Assembly (NCBI RefSeq): GCF_963678635.1
Contig: NC_087062.1
Coordinates: 46,089,758 to 46,153,757 of the forward strand
Reading direction: 5' to 3'
DNA from: Symsagittifera roscoffensis
Taxonomy: Eukaryota; Xenacoelomorpha; Acoela; Convolutidae
DNA: 64,000 bases
This document shows, one piece after another, positions 46,501 to 58,080 of this stretch. A program made the position numbers and the translations under genes. Every line of letters starts with the position of its first letter. Within the stretch, counting starts at the first letter, position 1. The notes under the pieces were generated by a model. It worked only from the letters and a program-made list of their open reading frames with translations, was not told the origin of the DNA and did not search any database.

Positions 46501-48075
46501 CTGCATTTATGACTTCCAGATTTTTGACTCACTCAACATCTCGGTTTTCTTCTCTTACCCTCAAAACTGAATATTCAGATTTGCTATCCGAATCTACGAG
46601 GCTGCAGTCATTTATGGCCTGATTCTACCTTTCAGACCTCGGACTTCGAGGAATTAGAGCATTTAGCAAAATGGTCCGTTTTGGCACAGCTCTTATAAGT
46701 TGCCCCTTTGCTGCACATCTTTCCTTACGCTCTGCGTAAATTTATTTCCGCAGGTATAGCAAAGTCTGACTGTGTACAACATTTTATTGCCTGAGCTGGG
46801 TCCTGAAACCCGATTTTTGTTATCTTGTAGAGCTCTGTTAGTCCGATTTTGTATATTGTTCCGTAGTTGAATAGACATATTGGGATCTTGTTTAATCCTA
46901 AACAGATTTTCAGATGTGCTCGACGATGGGTTCTTCTGTAGGGTGTTGGATGTAACATAGCCCTTTTCTTGTAATAATGCTGACTTAGGTGTTTCATCAA
47001 TATTTGCGCCTGGTTTGATAGATAATTCCCGTTGAATATCCACGAATTTCAAATTGACTTTAAATATAACCCTGATCACTTCCTTTTCGGCGTCTTCTGC
47101 TTATTCAAATTTTGCTGCCTGTCCTGCCAGTCTGAGGTGGAAAGCCGCTAAGCCTTCTTCCCACCTTGGTTTGTAATATACAAAGGCGTTCTTTCTACGA
47201 TGTAATTCTTGTTTCGTTCAAATAGACGCTCGCATGCGGCCTATAATTCTGTGAAGTTGACAGTTTTGAGACTGACATGAGCATTCTGTTGCAGGAATCT
47301 TTTCTTAACCTCGTTGCCTAGTGCGAAAAAGAGTCTGGTCTTGATGAGGTTTTCCGCCTCATGATAATACACTGACGGATTTATATTTGGGCCTTTTTTT
47401 GGTTCTCTCGTCATTTGCCTCTTGTACCGTCCCCGACAGAAGCCTCACCCGCTTCAAAACTGTCCTTTAAGGTTCCTATGGCGTTGATGTCGGAGTGCCA
47501 GCTTTCATTTTTAAAGCTGAATCCAAATTCATGTTTTTATGAGACATAATTTTTGGTTATTCAGAAAGATGGTTTTTCCTGATAACCTGCCCCTTCTCGG
47601 TAATATTTTTTTTCTGTGATCTTTACAATTTTTTCCTAGATTACTTTGAATACGGGCTTTACGGAATTCCTGAGCAATATCTTCCAATATACTGCAACCT
47701 TGTTCGGATCATGACTAAAATCGTATTCGAGATTACTTGATGGTTTAGTAAGACTTGTCTGATTCTCCCCTTCAACTCTGATTGTGCCCTGGCTTAAGTC
47801 GTTCCGCATTGTAGAAGCCAGCAGTGGATTCTTGTCCTTAAAATTGCTAAAAATTTCTACTCCTATCCCATCATTGAACTGCTTATTGATCAGTCTCCAA
47901 CCACTGGCTGCCTTAGCCAGAGTTCCCAACGTCCTCAGTCCTTCAGGCTCCGGTGATCGTCGTCTAAATTCCGGTGACCCTTTTCTGTTAGATTCTCCTC
48001 GGTAAACCACTTTGAGTCTCTTTCGCGATTCCGACGATTCTCTCACATTCTCTGGTGTCAACCGGTGCATTTCCA
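43600..48075 (-). mobile_element. Ty3/Gypsy fossil, second family, most complete - strand copy
   Basis: Parts in the usual order from right to left: gag (46,690-48,070, with basic N-terminal part and a CYTCGNKF knuckle region), aspartic-protease region (46,100-46,620), reverse transcriptase (45,300-46,090), RNase H (44,850-45,290, ending in an ADYL-type segment), a linker and the integrase (43,630-44,280). It is broken, with many breaks. Terminal repeats of normal length were not found. Copies in the window look alike to within several percent by eye, so the family was active or amplified fairly recently. Confidence 0.8.
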
Positions 48076-48240
48076 GTTTTCACGATCTTAAAAGCGAAAA
48101 ACAACTAAATGATTTTTTCAATTCATTTCTTAAAATCGAAAAACAACCAGATGATTTTCGATTTTAAAAGCGAAAAACAACTAGATGATTTTTTCAATTA
48201 AGTATGTTTGACGGTGTAAATATCTTCAATAATAAGCTCA
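48076..48240 (-). repeat. Inter-copy spacer with ~40 bp hairpin repeats
   Basis: Three imperfect copies of a ~40 bp word around AGCGAAAAACAACTAGATGA, each carrying the near-palindrome TTTTCGATTTTAAAAGCGAA. The same spacer lies between the integrase end and the gag start at 51,690-51,850 and 57,900-58,075. It occupies the place where a long terminal repeat would be expected. Confidence 0.6.
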
Positions 48241-51200
48241 ACCGCGGATTGAATAGTCGTGAAATTGGGTCCAATTGCATTGTTTTGCATTCCTTTTTTC
48301 TCTAATTTTTCTATTTGTTTTCCAATTTTTCTCCCCTGTTGTTGTGGTGATTAGAGCAGATGGGTATTTTGAATAACGGTCTATCGCCACTAGGACATAT
48401 AAATTTTCCCTTATTGTCTAAGCGCTTCTTCTCCTGGATGTGTTCTGTGTAGTCGTCTGAGCACTGCCTTCCTTAGGAAAAATTAAGGTGCCACTCGATT
48501 GACTGTTATAACACAGTCATTGATGACTGCGGAATCTTCCCAGAAGTTTGCGATGTAGTTTCCTAGCCGTATGAGTCTCTCTCAGTCTCTGGCCAAAATT
48601 CATTTCCTCAACAGTCCCAGTTGAGAATCAGTCCCAGTATTTTTTGTGGCTTGCTTCACACTTGATTCTCGACTTTTTGATGCATCGTATTGGAACGTTT
48701 TTGTGATATCGCCAATTGAATTTAATGTTTTCTTAACTGCAATTTTTTGTACTAGTGTCCAGATAGATAAATGTTTATTACTGATTTTGAGTGAAGGTCT
48801 TAGTGGTTCTGTTTTTGATTGCAGGTTTGGAATGAATCTTGATAAGTTATTTAAAACTCCCATGAATGATCTGAGTTGTTTCAGAGTTTTGGGCGGTGTT
48901 AGGTTCAAAACTGATTCAATATCCGAAAATTTTGGTCGAATCCCCTCTGAATATATTTCAAAACCTAGTCAAGTTTTTCTTTAAAAGTTCACACTTAATT
49001 CCCTTTAACGCGAAACTTCCATCAATGAGTCTTTCTAAAACGTTTTCTACTGTTTTGTTAAGATCTAAAATGTTACCTTTTATTACTACCTTGTAGCGTG
49101 TTATCCATTGCCTTCTGAAACTCTTTGAGCATATCTGTGAGTCAGTGAAACCTCGTTTCAAGTCCGTAGTTTTCAGTAATTTCAGCGCAAACGATACTAA
49201 AAATGTAATACTTGCTAAGCATCTCATTCAAAGCTAACTGACTGAAGGCGTATTTCAGATCTAACGACGAAATTAGATTTCATCTGGATCTTTTGATGTA
49301 ATGACTTGGGAAGATGAGCCTAATAATTCTGATAAATTCGGCATTTTGACTTTGTTTTTGAAAATTTGCGCATTCATTGCTTTAGCGTCCTTCGCTGCTA
49401 TTTTACTTGTTCCGTCCTTTTTTGGCCGTAACTACTACTTGGTGCTACTTTCTCGTCTGATATAAACTTATCCAGTTTGACTAAACGCTCCTCTCTTATA
49501 AACTTTAGAAACTCTGCCCCATCTTCGTTTGGATATGAATTGGGACTCTACGAACCTTCTCTTGAACGATTGAATGAGTACCAGCGGCGATGTATAAAAA
49601 AGGTAGAAACCTTGTGGTTCTTAGACCTTCTGAGTCGATTGAGTACGTCGTTATGTTTTTCCATGAATTTCTTCTTCCAAAATTGCAATTCTTCAGATAC
49701 TTCACTTTTTGCGGCTTCATTTTCTTCAATTTGAGAATATGTCGTTTTTACTTCCGTAGTTACTATGCCTCTTTTAGGTTGTATGTCCAAACCTAGTAGG
49801 CATCTTGTTCGATTCTCTGAAATAAAGAAGTGTGCTTTTTCGGCTACGCAGCCGTTAATTTGTAGATTAATCACCAGTGAGCCGAATAGTTTAATTGAAC
49901 GGTGATTGTGGTCGACGTAATTTGTCTTAATCGGGTGCTCGTCCAATGATAATACCTTTGCGGATTTGTCTTTTTTTTCAGTAAAAAATCCACTTTTCGT
50001 TCATAAATAAAAGACGCCGGTTTTTCGATGTCCATGGTGGCACTGAATATTGATCCACTTGTTCTGAGAGTTACTCTGAAGCATTTTGTTCGGCCTGTGG
50101 CTGCATTTACGACTTCCAGAATTTTGACTCACTCAAAATCTTGGTTTTCTTCTCTTATCCTCAAAACTGAATACTCAGATTTGCTATCCAAATCTATGAG
50201 GTTGCAGCCATTTTCTTGGTCTGATTCTACCTTTCAGACCTTAGACATCGAGGAATTAGAGCATTTCGCAAAATGGCCCGTTTTCGCACAGCTGTTATAA
50301 GTTGCCCCCTTTGCTGCACTTCTTTCCGTATGCTCTGCGTAAATTTATTTCCGCAGAAATAGCAAACTCCGACTGTGTACGACAATTTATCACCTGAGTT
50401 GGGTCCTGAAATCCAATTTTTGTTATCTTGTAGAGTTCTGTTATTCCAATTTTGTACATTCTTTCGTAGTTGAATAGACATATTGGGCTCTTGTTTAATC
50501 CTAAACAGATTTTCAGATGTGCTCGACGATAGGTTCTTCTGTAGGGTGTTGGATGTAACATAGCCCTTTTCTTGTAACAATGCTGACTTAGGTGTTTCAT
50601 CAATATTTGCGCCTGGTTTGATAGATAATTCCCGTTGATTATCCACGAATTTCAAATTGACTTTAAATATAACCCTGATCACTTCCTTTTCGGCGTCTTC
50701 TGCTTATTCAAATTTTGCTGCCTGTCCTGCCAGTCTGAGGTGGAAAGCCGCTAAGCCTTCTTCCCACCTTGGTTTGTAATATACAAAGGCGTTCTTTCTA
50801 CGATGTAATTCTTGTTTCGTTCAACTAGACGCTCGCATGCGGCCTATAATTCTGTGAAGTTGACAGTTTTGAGACTGACATGAGCATTCTGTTGCAGGAA
50901 TCTTTTCTTAACCTCGTTGCCTAGTGCGAAAAAGAGTCTGGTCTTGATGAGGCTTTCCGCCTCATGATAATACACTGACGGATTTATATTCGGGCCTTTT
51001 TTTGGTTCTCTCGTCATTTGCCTCTTGTACCGTCCCCGACAGAAGCCTCACCCGCTTCAAAACTGTCCTTTAAGGTTCCTATGGCGTTGATGTCGAAGTG
51101 CCAGCTTTCGTTTTTAAAGCTGAATCCAAATTCATGTTTTTATGAGACATAATTTTTGGTTATTCAGAAAGATGGTTTTTCCTGATAACCTGCCCCTTCT

Positions 51201-51689
51201 CGGTAATATTTTTTTTCTGTGATCTTTACAATTTTTTCCTTTATTACTTTGAATACGGGCTTTACGGAATTCCTGAGCAATATCTTCCAATATACTGCAA
51301 CCTTGTTCGGATCATGACTAAAATCGTATTCGAGATTACTTGATGGTTTAGTAAGACTTGTCTGATTCTCCCCTTCAACTCTGATTGTGCCCTGGTTTAA
51401 GTCGTTCCGCATTGTAGAAGCTAGCAGTGGATTCTTGTCCTTAAAATTAATAAAAATTTCTGCTCCTTTCCCATGATTGAACTGCTTATTGATCAGTCTC
51501 CAATCACTGGCTGCCTTAGCCAGAGTTTCCAACGTCTTCATTCCTTCAGGCTCCGGTAATCGTCGTCTCAATTCCGGTGACCTTTTTCTGTTAGATTCTC
51601 CTCGGTAAACCACTTTGAGTCTCTTTCGCGAATCTGACGACTCTCTCACATTCTCTGGTGTCAACCGATGCTTTTCCAATTTTCACGAT
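48241..51689 (-). mobile_element. Ty3/Gypsy fossil, second family, second - strand copy
   Basis: Contains gag (50,230-51,680), protease region (49,550-50,150), reverse transcriptase (48,640-49,500, with the segment LKQLRSFMGVLNNLSRFIPN that follows the RT palm) and part of the integrase (48,241-48,620). It is broken, with many breaks, and is shorter than the copy to its left. It lies head to tail with that copy across the spacer at 48,076. Confidence 0.8.
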
Positions 51690-51850
51690 CTTAAAAGCGA
51701 AAAACAACTAAATGATTTTTTTCAATTAAAATCTTAAAATCGAAAAACAACTTGATGATTTTCGGTTTTAAAAGGGAAAAACAACTAGATGATTTTTTTC
51801 GATTGAGTATGTTTAACGGTTCAAATATCTTCAACGATAAGTTCAACCGC
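51690..51850 (-). repeat. Inter-copy spacer with hairpin repeats, second copy
   Basis: Same AACAACT..GATGA words and near-palindromes as the spacer at 48,076. It separates the gag start from the integrase end of the next partial copy. Confidence 0.6.
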
Positions 51851-52575
51851 GGATTGAATATCCGTGGAATTGGGTCCAGATGCATTGTTTTCCATTTCTT
51901 CTTTCTCTAACTTTTCTATTTGTTTTCCAAGTTTTCTCCCCGTTGTTTTGGTGATTAGAGCAGATGGGTATTTTGAATAACGGTCTATCGCAACTAGGAC
52001 ATATAAATTTCCCCTTATTGTCTAAGCGCTTCTTGTCCTGGATGTGTTCTGTGTAGTCGACTGAGCACTGCCTTCCGTAGGCAAAATTGAGTTGCCACTC
52101 GATTGTCTGTTATAACACAGTCACTGATGACTGCGGAATCTTCCCAGAAACTTGCGATGTAGTTTCCTAGCCGTAAGAATCTCTCTCAGTCTCTGGCGAA
52201 AATGCATTTCCTCAACAGTCGCAGTTGAGAATCCTCCGTCGTTAACTCGGCCAGCAAATCTGCGTCTAGTAGATTCGATAGTCCTGTTGTGAAGGATTTT
52301 TGTCATTTGACACAATTGGTGCGTTCCTAGTTGCCAGTCCGTTCTCCTGGTTTAACATAATGTTTGCTCTTGATGACTTCGTAGACTTCTTTAGTCGGAA
52401 ATTTGCCAACATTTTGGCAAAATTCATATTTAGGTTCGTTATTGAGGTTGGTTTTGTTTTCCTCCGCCTGATTTGACGGTTTCCTCCACCTGATTCACGT
52501 CCGTTACGTGCTGCTCATCCGCCTGGAAAGTTATCGAGGGCAAATTAAATTCACTATTTGACATCTGAAAAGTTT
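51851..52575 (-). mobile_element. Ty3/Gypsy fossil, second family, linker-integrase piece (-)
   Basis: Begins (right end) with a conserved MSNSEFNLP-type leader after a TTTTCAG word and runs into the integrase zinc-binding and core regions. It is a partial, broken copy. It faces an equivalent piece on the other strand across the junction at about 52,600. Confidence 0.75.
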
Positions 52576-52654
52576 TGAGATTATTTCGGAAACAAAAAAT
52601 ATATCAATTAGTTTCCGAAATAATCTCTGTCAATTTTTTGAATAACAAAATTTT
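52576..52654. repeat. Head-to-head junction (palindromic centre)
   Basis: The word TTTCCGAAATAATCTC occurs here on one strand and, 40 bases away, on the other, around an A/T-rich centre. On both sides the sequence continues into the same leader (ATGTCAAATAGT). This is the centre of an inverted arrangement of the Gypsy copies. Confidence 0.75.
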
Positions 52655-53370
52655 TCAGATGTCAAATAGTAAATTTAACTTGCCCTCGATAACTTTCCAG
52701 GCGGATGAGCAGCGCGTAATGGATGTGAATCAGATGGAGGAAGCCGTCAAATAAGGCGGAGGAAAACAAAACCAACCTCAGTAACAAACCTAAGTATGAA
52801 TTTTGCCAAAATGTTGGCAAATTTCCGACTATAGAAGTCTACGAAGTCATCAAGGGCGAACATTATGGTAAACCAGGAGAACGGAATGGCAACTAGGAAC
52901 GCACCAATTGTGTCAAATGACAAAAATCCTTCACAACAGGGCTATTAAATCTACTAGACGCAGATTTGCTGGCCGAGTTAACGACGGAGGATTCTCAACT
53001 GCGACTGTTGAGGAAATGCAATTTTGCCAGAGACTGAGAGAGATTCATACGGCTAGGAAACTACATAGCAAGTTTCTGGGAAGATTCCGCAGTCATCAAT
53101 GACTGTGTTATAACAGACAATCGAGTGGCAATTCAAATTTGCCTACGGAAGGCAGTGCTCAGTCGACTACACAGAACACATCCAGGACAAGAAGCGCTAA
53201 GACAATAAGGGGAAATTTATATGTCCTAGTTGCGATAGACCGTTATTCAAAATACCCATCTGCTCTAATCACCAAAACAACAGGGGGAGAAAAATTGGAA
53301 AACAAATAGAAAAGTTAGAGAAAGAAGAAATGGAAAACAATGAATCTGGACCCAATTCCACGGATATTCA
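52655..53370 (+). mobile_element. Ty3/Gypsy fossil, second family, linker-integrase piece (+)
   Basis: The mirror partner of 51,851-52,575: the same leader, the same integrase zinc-binding stretch (LHRTHPGQEA) and the start of the core (LYVLVAIDRYSKYPSALI). It is a partial and broken copy. Confidence 0.75.
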
Positions 53371-56300
53371 ACAAAGTACGTCGACCACAATCACCGTTCA
53401 TTTAAACTATTCGGCTCACTGGTGATTAATATTTAAATTAACGGCTGCGTAGCCGAAAAAGCACACTTCTTTATTTCAGAGAATTGAACAAGATGCCTAC
53501 TAGGTTTGGACATACAACCTAAGAGAGGCATAGTAACTCGCAAGTAAAAACGACATATTCTCAAATTGAAGAAAATGAAGCCGCAAAAAGTGAAAAATCT
53601 GAAGAGTTGCAATTTTGGAAGAAGAAATTCATGCAAAAAAATATCGACGTACTCAATCGACTCAGAAGGTCTAAGAACCACAAGGTTTCTACACTTTTTA
53701 CATCGCCGCTGGTACTCATTCACTCGTTCAAGAGAAGGTTCGTAGAGTCCCAATTCATATCCAAACGAAGATGGGGGCAGCGTTTCTGAAGTTGATAAGA
53801 GAGGGGCGTTTAGTCAAACTGGATAAGTTTATATCAGATGAGAAAGTAGCACCAAGTAGTAGTTACGGCAAAAAAGGACGGAACAAGTAAACTAGCGAAG
53901 GACGCTAAAGCAATGAATGCGCAAATATTCGCAAAACAAACTCAAAATACCAAATTTATCAGAATTATGAGACTCAGCTGCCCAAACTATTACATCAAAA
54001 GATCCAGATGAAATCTAATTTCGTCGTTAGATCTGAAATACGCCTTAAGTCAGTTAGCTTTGAATGAGACGGTTAGCAAGCATTGCCTTTTTAGTATCGT
54101 TTGCGGTGAATTTACTGGCACCTACGGATTTAAAACGGGGTTTCACTGACTCACAGACATGCCCAAAGAGTTTCAGAAGGCAATGGATAACAAAGTACAA
54201 CGAAGTAACAAAAATTTAACATTTAGATTTAAATAAAACAGTAGAAAACGTTCAACAAAGACATCTTGATGGAGGTTTAGCGTTAAAGGGAAGTAAATGT
54301 GAACTTTTAAAGAAAAACTTAACTTGGCTACGTTTTGAAAGAGATTCAGAGGGGATTCGACCAAAACTTTCGAAAATTGAGTCAGTTTTAAACCTAACAC
54401 CGCCCAAAACTCTGAAACAACTCAGATCATTCATGGGAGCTTTAAAGCACTTATCAAGATTCATTCCAAACCTGCAACCAAAAACAGAACCACTAAGACC
54501 TTCACTCAAAGTCAGTAATAAGCAATCAGCTATCTGGACAGTAGTACAAGAAATTGTATTTAAGAAAATGTTAAGTTCAATTGGCGATATCCCAAAAACG
54601 TTCCAATACGATGCATCAAAAAGTCGAGAATCAAAAGTGACGCAAGCCACAAAAGATATGGGGCTGCGTTAGAACAGGAGATTGAACCAAGGAATTCGGG
54701 CACCAATCCCAATCACATCTAGGTTCTGAAATCAAGCGGAACAGAAATAGTCAACTAATGAACTGCAGCTACTAGCAGTTGTATGGTCCTGTGAGTACTT
54801 TAAGAACTATTTACTATGAAATCTTTTCTACCGTGTAACAGTTCACAAAACAATACAGCACTCAAGGAAAACAGGGGTAACCGTACATATCAATCACGCC
54901 TAGAGAGGTGAGCAGACTAATTATTATCTCTCGAACTCTCAATTTCACATTTTTCAGTAGTAAATTAAAGATATAGCAGATTACCTTTTGAGAAACTCAA
55001 AAATTCCAGCTCCACCACTATCCAATTATGATGATCATTTATGGTCAATTCAATCCAAAATTTTGACAGCGCTTGTAATTATCTCCAGAACAGGTCCTAG
55101 AAAATTCTCGATTATCCAGATTCTACAACGGAATATTGCTTAAACATATCAGATCAATCCTTTATTTCACAAATTGCATTCATAAGCCCAAATTAGTTAA
55201 TTTTACATCAGATTTACCTCAATTGATTTTAATTAATCTGGCTAGTCCAGTAAGTTTCAATTTTCATTGTTTTAGTTCGATAGAGTGCGTCGCTACATGT
55301 ACTAGAAGCGTGAACCTATCTCAGTCAAACCGCGGAATATGCAATTGTCTATTCGGAGACAGAAAAAAATTCCAACATCGTCTCAATCAATCAGTATCGA
55401 GCCGCAAAGTTTGCGTAATTTCACTCGCGACGGCAGAAAACACAATTGGGATATTAGCCAATAAAAACCGAGCAATATTGTCGAACGTCATTTCAGTTCA
55501 TATGACACTAAGCACCAAGATGGTATCGTATCCAAAACCAGCAAATCAGAAAGCAGCTTTTGTATTAACTCAGAAATTTGCAAAAAATCTTTGTCTCCGA
55601 CCTTAAATCAACATAAAGATGTCATAACTTCCTAGTTTCCGAAAAAATTTCTGTCAATTTATTGAATAACAAAACTTTTCAGATGTCAAATAGGGAGTTT
55701 AACTTGCCCTCGATAACTTTCCAGGCAGATGAGCAGCGCGTAACGGACGTGAATCAGATGAAGGAAGCCGTGAAATCAGGCGGAGGAAAACAAAACCAAA
55801 CTCAGTAACGAACCTAAGTATGAATTTTGCCAAAATGTTGGCAAGTTTCCGCCTAAAGAGGTCTACGAAGTCATCAAGAGCGAACAATATGGTAAACCGG
55901 GAGAACGGAATGGCAACTAGGAACGCACCAATTGTGTCAAATGACAAAAATCCTTCACAACAGGGCTATTGAATCTACTAGACGCAGATTTGCTGGCCGA
56001 TTTAACGACGGAGGATTCTCAACTGCGACTGTTGAGGAAATGCATTTTCGCCAGAGACTGAGAGAGATTCATACGGCTAGGAAACTACATAGCAAGTTTC
56101 TGGGAAGATTCCGCAGTCATCAATGACTGTGTTATAACAGACAATCGAGTGGCACTTCAATTTTGCCTACGGAAGGCAGTGCTCAGTCGACTACACAGAA
56201 CACATCCAGGACAAGAAGCGCTTAGACAATAAGGGGAAATTTATATGTCCTAGTTGCGATAGACCGTTATTCAAAATACCCATCTGCTCTAATCACCAAA

Positions 56301-56410
56301 ACAACAGGGGGAGAAAAATTGGAAAACAAATAGAAAAGTTAGAGAAAGAAGAAATGGAAAACAATGAATCTGGACCCAATTCCACGGATATTCAATCGGC
56401 GGTTGAACTT
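53371..56410 (+). mobile_element. Ty3/Gypsy fossil, second family, + strand copy without gag
   Basis: Parts: protease region (53,371-53,790), reverse transcriptase (53,800-54,680), RNase H (54,690-55,100), a ~0.6 kb spacer, linker and integrase (55,680-56,390). The stretch from 53,371 to about 54,700 closely matches 59,825-61,110, so one derives from the other recently. It is broken, with many breaks. Confidence 0.8.
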
Positions 56411-57895
56411 ATCTCTCGAACTCTCAATTTCACATATTTCAGTAGTAGAAAAAAGATATAGCAGATTATCTTTTGAGAAACTCAAAAACTCCAGCTCCAC
56501 CACTATCCAGTTATGATGATCAGTTTATGGTCAATTCCATCCGAAATTTTGACAACGCTTGTAATTATCTACAGAACAGGTCCTAGAAAATCCTCGATTA
56601 TCCAGATTCTACAACGGAAAATTGCTTAAACATATCAGATCAATCCTTTATTTCACAAATTGCATTCATAAGCCCAAATTAGTTATTTTTACATCAGATT
56701 TACCTCAATTGATTTTAATTATTCTGGCTTGTCCAGAAAGTTTCAATTTTCATTGTTTTAATTCGATAGAGTGCGTCGCTACATGTATTAGAAGCGTGAA
56801 CCTATCTCATTCAAACCGCAGAATATACAATTGTCTATTCGGAGACAGAAATAAATTCCAACATCGTCTCGATCAATCAGAATCGAGCCGCGAAATTTGC
56901 GTAATTTCACTCGGAGGTGGCAGAAAACACAAATGGGATATTAGCCAATAAAAATCGAGCAATATTGTCGAACGTCATTTCAGTTTTCAGTTCATATGAC
57001 ACTAAGCACCAAGAGGGTCTCGTATCCAAAACCAGCAAATCAGAAAGCAGCATTTGTATTAACTCAGAAATTTGCAAAAAATCTTTGTCTCCGACGTTAA
57101 ATCAACATAAAGATGTCATAATTTCCTAGTTTCCGAAATAATCTCTGTCAATTTATTGAATAACAAAACTTTTCAGATGTCAAATAGTGAATTTAACTTG
57201 CCCTCGATAACTTTCCAGGCGGATGAGCAGCGCGTAACGGACGTGAATCAGATGGAGGAAGCCGTCAAATCAGGCGGAGGAAAACAAAACCAAACTCAGT
57301 AACGAACCTAAGTGTGAATTTAGCCAAAATGTTGACAAATTTCCAACTAAAGAGGTCTAAGAAGTCATCAAGAGCGAACCTTATGGTAAACCAGGAGAAC
57401 GGAATGGCAACTAGGAACGCACCAACTGTGTCAAATGACAAAAATCCTTCACAACAGGACTCTCGAATCTACTAGACGCAGATTTACTGGCCGAGTTAAC
57501 GACGGAGGATTCTCAACTGCGACTGTTGAGGAAAAGCTTTTTGGCCAGAGACTGAAAGAGATTCATACGGCTAGGAAAATACATCGCAAATTTCTGGGAA
57601 GATTCCGCAGTCATCAATGACTTTGTTATAACAGACATTCGAGTGGCAATTTATTTTTGCCTACGGAAGGCAGTGCTCAGTCGACTACACAGAACACATC
57701 CAGGATAAGAAGCGCTTAGACAATAAGGGAAAATTTATATGTCCTAGTGGCGATAGACCGTTATTCAAAATACCCATCTGCTCTAATCGCCAAAACAACA
57801 GGGGAGAAAAATTGGAAAACAAATAGAAAAATTAGAGAAAGAAGGAATAGAAAACAAAGCAACTGGACCCAATTTCACGAATATTCAATCCGCGG
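54926..57895 (+). repeat. 1,485 bp tandem duplication within the Gypsy cluster
   Basis: The segment from the RNase H end through spacer, linker and integrase (54,926-56,410) is repeated at 56,411-57,895. At the joint, GAACTTATC is followed by TCTCGAACTCTC; the same GAACTTATC word at 57,890 is followed by the normal inter-copy spacer. A short shared word at the joint points to unequal exchange. Confidence 0.75.
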
Positions 57896-57899
57896 ATGA

Positions 57900-58080
57900 A
57901 CTTATCATTGAAAATATTTGAACCGTTAAACATACTTAATTGAAAAAAAATCAGCTAGTTGTTTTTCCCTTTTAAAAGCGAAAATCATCTAGTTGTTTTT
58001 CGATTTTAAGAATTTATTTGAAAAAAATCATTTAGTTGTTTTTCGCTTTTGTTTTTCGCTTTTAAGATCGGAAATTGGAA
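57900..58080 (+). repeat. Inter-copy spacer with hairpin repeats, + strand copy
   Basis: The reverse complement of the spacers at 48,076 and 51,690, with GTTGTTTTTCGATTTTAAG-type words. It lies between the integrase end and the next gag start. Confidence 0.6.
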
